Assembly: GCA_039935415.1 (NCBI GenBank)
Contig: JBDTKH010000031.1
Location: 1-33,238, forward strand
DNA: 33,238 nucleotides
Reading direction: 5' to 3'
Source: Palsa-870 sp039935415
Lineage (GTDB): Bacteria; Chloroflexota; Dormibacteria; Dormibacterales; Dormibacteraceae
Positions 31,575-33,238 of this stretch are shown here, one piece after another (position 1 is the first letter of the stretch; every line of letters starts with the position of its first letter). The notes under the pieces were generated by a model. That model was not told where the DNA came from, ran no database searches, and was given only the letters and a program-made list of their open reading frames with translations. Made by a program: the position numbers and the translations under genes.

Positions 31575-31952
31575 TTAGTCGAACGGGTCCTCGATCAGCT
31601 CAGTCTCGAATCCGCCGTCGCGATTCACGGTCAGGCCGACCACCGCATATCGGATGGGCCCTCTCCAGCTCGCCAGTGCTCGGTATTCGGATGCCGCGGA
31701 CATCAGGGCTCGCCGCTTGCGCGCGCCGACTGCTTCGAGCGGCGTCCCGAACGCGTCATCGGTGCGCGTCTTGACCTCGACCACCACCAGGTCGTCGCCT
31801 TTGCGGCACACCAGGTCGATCTCGCCGCGCCTCGCCATGAAGCCGGCGCCAACCACCTCGTAGCCGAGCTTGCGCAGCAGGTCGGCCGCCGCCCTCTCGC
31901 CGGCCCTGCCGAGCTCTACCCGAGCAGAGCGGCTGCGCGAAACGGCGCCCAC
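31575..31952 (-). CDS. yraN: YraN/UPF0102 family putative nuclease-fold protein
   Basis: About 125 residues: the N-terminal helix ELGRAGERAAADLLRKLGYE, then ARRGEIDLVCRKGDDLVVVE and VKTRTDDAFG, which give the Glu, Asp and Glu-x-Lys residues of a PD-(D/E)xK-like fold; function unproven in most bacteria. The start is uncertain: GTG at 31952 overlaps rnhB by 37 nt and is the only plausible codon in the right place. It lies in its usual position after rnhB. In many high-GC genomes comM follows; here the exporter/Ku block intervenes. Confidence 0.88.
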   Translation of the reverse strand: MGAVSRSRSARVELGRAGERAAADLLRKLGYEVVGAGFMARRGEIDLVCRKGDDLVVVEVKTRTDDAFGTPLEAVGARKRRALMSAASEYRALASWRGPIRYAVVGLTVNRDGGFETELIEDPFD

Positions 31953-32533
31953 GTCGTCCTGTGGATGGGGCTCGGGCCGAGCCGGCGGATGGCGGTGCGG
32001 TGCGCGGGCGTCGCGTATCCCTTGTGCTCGGCGAATCCATAGCCGGGGTAGAGGCGGTCGTACTCGACCATCTCCGCGTCGCGAGCGACCTTGGCGACGA
32101 TGCTGGCCGCCATTATCGAGGCGCAGGTGCGGTCGCCCCTGACGACCGCCATCTGGGGCAGCGGCGCCTCGGGAACGTCCCACGCGTCGACCAGCAGATA
32201 CTCGGCGGGCACCGGCAGCCCGGCCACCGCGCCGGCGGTCGCCAGGTGACGCGCGCGCTGGAGGCCGAGCCGATCCACCTGCGCGTGGTCGACGGCGCAC
32301 ACCGACACGGCCACGGCGCGGCGGCGGATCAACCTGTCGAGCCGCTCGCGTTCGTCCGGGGTGAGCAGCTTCGAGTCGTCGAGACCGGGGATGCGGACGC
32401 CGATCGGCAGCACCACCGCGCCGCCGACCACGGGCCCGGCCAGCGGACCCATGCCCACCTCGTCCACGCCAGCCACGACGCTGTAGCCCATCGCCAAAGC
32501 CATGCGCTCGTAGCGCCACAGCATCGGTCTCAC
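31916..32533 (-). CDS. rnhB: Ribonuclease HII
   Basis: Cuts RNA in RNA/DNA hybrids and at single ribonucleotides. 205 residues with the N-terminal motif AGVDEVGMGPLAGPVV carrying the first two acidic ligands (Asp, Glu), then LDDSKLLTPDERERL, LLVDAWDVP with the third Asp, and IMAASIVAKVARDAEM with the fourth; YPGYGFAEHKGYATPAH is normal. The GRG motif, whose Arg in other RNases HII contacts the RNA-DNA junction, reads GMG. The GTG at 32533 has AGGTGAG upstream; an ATG three codons later is an alternative. Follows rplS by 59 bp with a TAATCT box between. Confidence 0.95.
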   Translation of the reverse strand: MRPMLWRYERMALAMGYSVVAGVDEVGMGPLAGPVVGGAVVLPIGVRIPGLDDSKLLTPDERERLDRLIRRRAVAVSVCAVDHAQVDRLGLQRARHLATAGAVAGLPVPAEYLLVDAWDVPEAPLPQMAVVRGDRTCASIMAASIVAKVARDAEMVEYDRLYPGYGFAEHKGYATPAHRTAIRRLGPSPIHRTTWAPFRAAALLG

Positions 32534-32551
32534 GAACCGCTCACCTGTTCG

Positions 32552-32557
32552 AGATTA
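32552..32557 (-). promoter_or_regulatory. TAATCT box upstream of rnhB
   Basis: Predicted start near 32545 with a 12-nt leader that includes the AGGTGAG ribosome-binding site. A small inverted repeat (CGTAA-N6-TTACG, 32576-32591) lies at the rplS end and may be a weak terminator. Confidence 0.3.
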
Positions 32558-32592
32558 GAGGCACCCGGCCCGCTGCGTAAGGCCCTTTACGG

Positions 32593-33015
32593 CTACTCCC
32601 TGGCGGTGGCCTCTTCAGGGGCGGCCTCTTCGGCATCCGGCGTTTCCGTCTCGGGTGCGTCCTCGGCGACCAGGCGGCGACGCTCGCGGATGCGGGCTTC
32701 CTTGCCCACCTTGCCGCGCAGGTAGTACAGCCGCCCCTGGCGCACGTCGCCGTGGCGCAGCACGTCGATCTTGTCGATGCGTGGCGAGTGGATCATGAAG
32801 GTGCGCTCGACCCCCACGCCGTGCGTGACGCGCCGCACGGTGAAGTTCTGGCGCAGGCCGCCGCCGGTGACCCGGATCACCGTGCCTTCGAACACCTGGA
32901 TGCGCTCGCGGGTCCCTTCGACGACCTTGACGTGCACCTTCACCGTGTCGCCCGCGCGGAGCGCGGGCACCTTGTCCTTCTGCTGCTCCTTCTCGAGCTG
33001 CTGGATAACGTTCAT
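32593..33015 (-). CDS. rplS: 50S ribosomal protein L19
   Basis: Large-subunit protein at the 30S-50S interface. About 140 residues with MNVIQQLEKEQ, GDTVKVHVKVVEGTRERIQV, FEGTVIRVTGGGLRQNFTVR, GVGVERTFMIHSPRIDKI and GKVGKEARIRERR. The last 25 or so residues form an acidic Glu/Ala/Pro tail beyond the conserved core. The ATG at 33015 is set by homology and has AAGGAG about 11 nt upstream; it overlaps the trmD stop (ATGA). Confidence 0.97.
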   Translation of the reverse strand: MNVIQQLEKEQQKDKVPALRAGDTVKVHVKVVEGTRERIQVFEGTVIRVTGGGLRQNFTVRRVTHGVGVERTFMIHSPRIDKIDVLRHGDVRQGRLYYLRGKVGKEARIRERRRLVAEDAPETETPDAEEAAPEEATARE

Positions 33016-33238
33016 GTCTTCTTCAACTCCTTGCTGTGTGAAACATGTCTCTGGGCTGCCTGCTGTCGGCGCCACTGGCGGATGCGCGCGTGGTCGCCGG
33101 AGAGGAGCACCTCGGGGACGCTCATGCCCCGAAACTCGGCGGGCCGCGTGTACTGCGGCCAGCCCGAGGGCTCCGTGGAGAAACTGTCCTGCGTTATCGA
33201 TTCGGGATCGCCGACCACGCCTGGGAGCAGGCGCGCCA
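33012..33238 (-). CDS. trmD: tRNA (guanine-N1)-methyltransferase, C-terminal part
   Basis: Only the last 75 residues are in the window; the N-terminal methyltransferase domain lies beyond the right edge. The visible part is the C-terminal domain that binds the tRNA anticodon region: ARLLPGVVGDPES, DSFSTEP, WPQYTRPAEFRG, VPEVLLSGDHARIRQWRR. All of these match TrmD, which makes m1G37 in tRNAs. Coupled to rplS by ATGA, the usual order. Confidence 0.95.
   Translation of the reverse strand, partial: ARLLPGVVGDPESITQDSFSTEPSGWPQYTRPAEFRGMSVPEVLLSGDHARIRQWRRQQAAQRHVSHSKELKKT

Overview
The window is a GC-rich chromosomal segment of a free-living bacterium, densely coded, with no gene-free stretch above about 230 bp and no tRNA, rRNA, CRISPR array, transposase or phage gene that I can see. 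The backbone is the housekeeping superoperon known from Actinobacteria, Chloroflexota and relatives: trmD-rplS-rnhB-yraN, comM-dprA-topA, rpsB-tsf-pyrH-frr, uppS-cdsA-dxr-rseP-ispG-proS, all on the minus strand. High GC, the archaeal/eukaryotic-type ProRS, a Ku-based repair locus and many starts with almost no leader suggest a deep Terrabacteria lineage (Chloroflexota / Dormibacterota-like, or an actinobacterial relative). The phylum is inferred from gene content, not proven.

Layout, left to right. 1-2.6 kb (minus): a truncated metallo-beta-lactamase-fold hydrolase translationally coupled to the bifunctional (p)ppGpp enzyme Rel. 2.7-5.7 kb (plus): a membrane protein with four GAF domains and an HD-GYP c-di-GMP phosphodiesterase domain, divergent from rel. 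5.9-12.5 kb (minus): uppS-cdsA-dxr-rseP-ispG-proS, covering undecaprenyl and phospholipid precursors, the MEP isoprenoid pathway, a site-2 protease and prolyl-tRNA charging. 12.7-15.5 kb (minus): rpsB-tsf-pyrH-frr with a structured leader. 15.7-21.6 kb (minus): an unrecognised lipoprotein, topA, dprA and comM. 21.6-23.3 kb (minus): an alpha/beta hydrolase and a second metallo-beta-lactamase-fold hydrolase. 23.3-31.4 kb (plus): a two-gene ABC exporter, Ku, a stand-alone LigD-type ATP-dependent ligase, an NAD(P)-binding epimerase-like protein, and a second ABC exporter. 31.6-33.2 kb (minus): yraN, rnhB, rplS and the end of trmD.

The 21.6-31.4 kb block sits between yraN and comM, which are usually neighbours, so an accessory islet carrying non-homologous end joining (Ku plus ligase) and two exporters appears to be inserted into the superoperon.

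No clearly new multi-gene system was found. The less ordinary signals are non-coding. Most likely transcription starts carry a TAnnnT box 7-16 nt ahead of the start codon and lack a Shine-Dalgarno sequence. Two gene junctions (rseP/ispG and ligase/epimerase) have a perfect inverted repeat exactly over the stop/start codons. Two families of GC-rich hairpin repeats lie between operons, one of them forming the end of dxr. Paired palindromes precede both Ku and the ligase. Two enzymes carry substitutions in signature motifs: RNase HII has GMG for GRG, and the truncated hydrolase has HxDxDH for HxHxDH.
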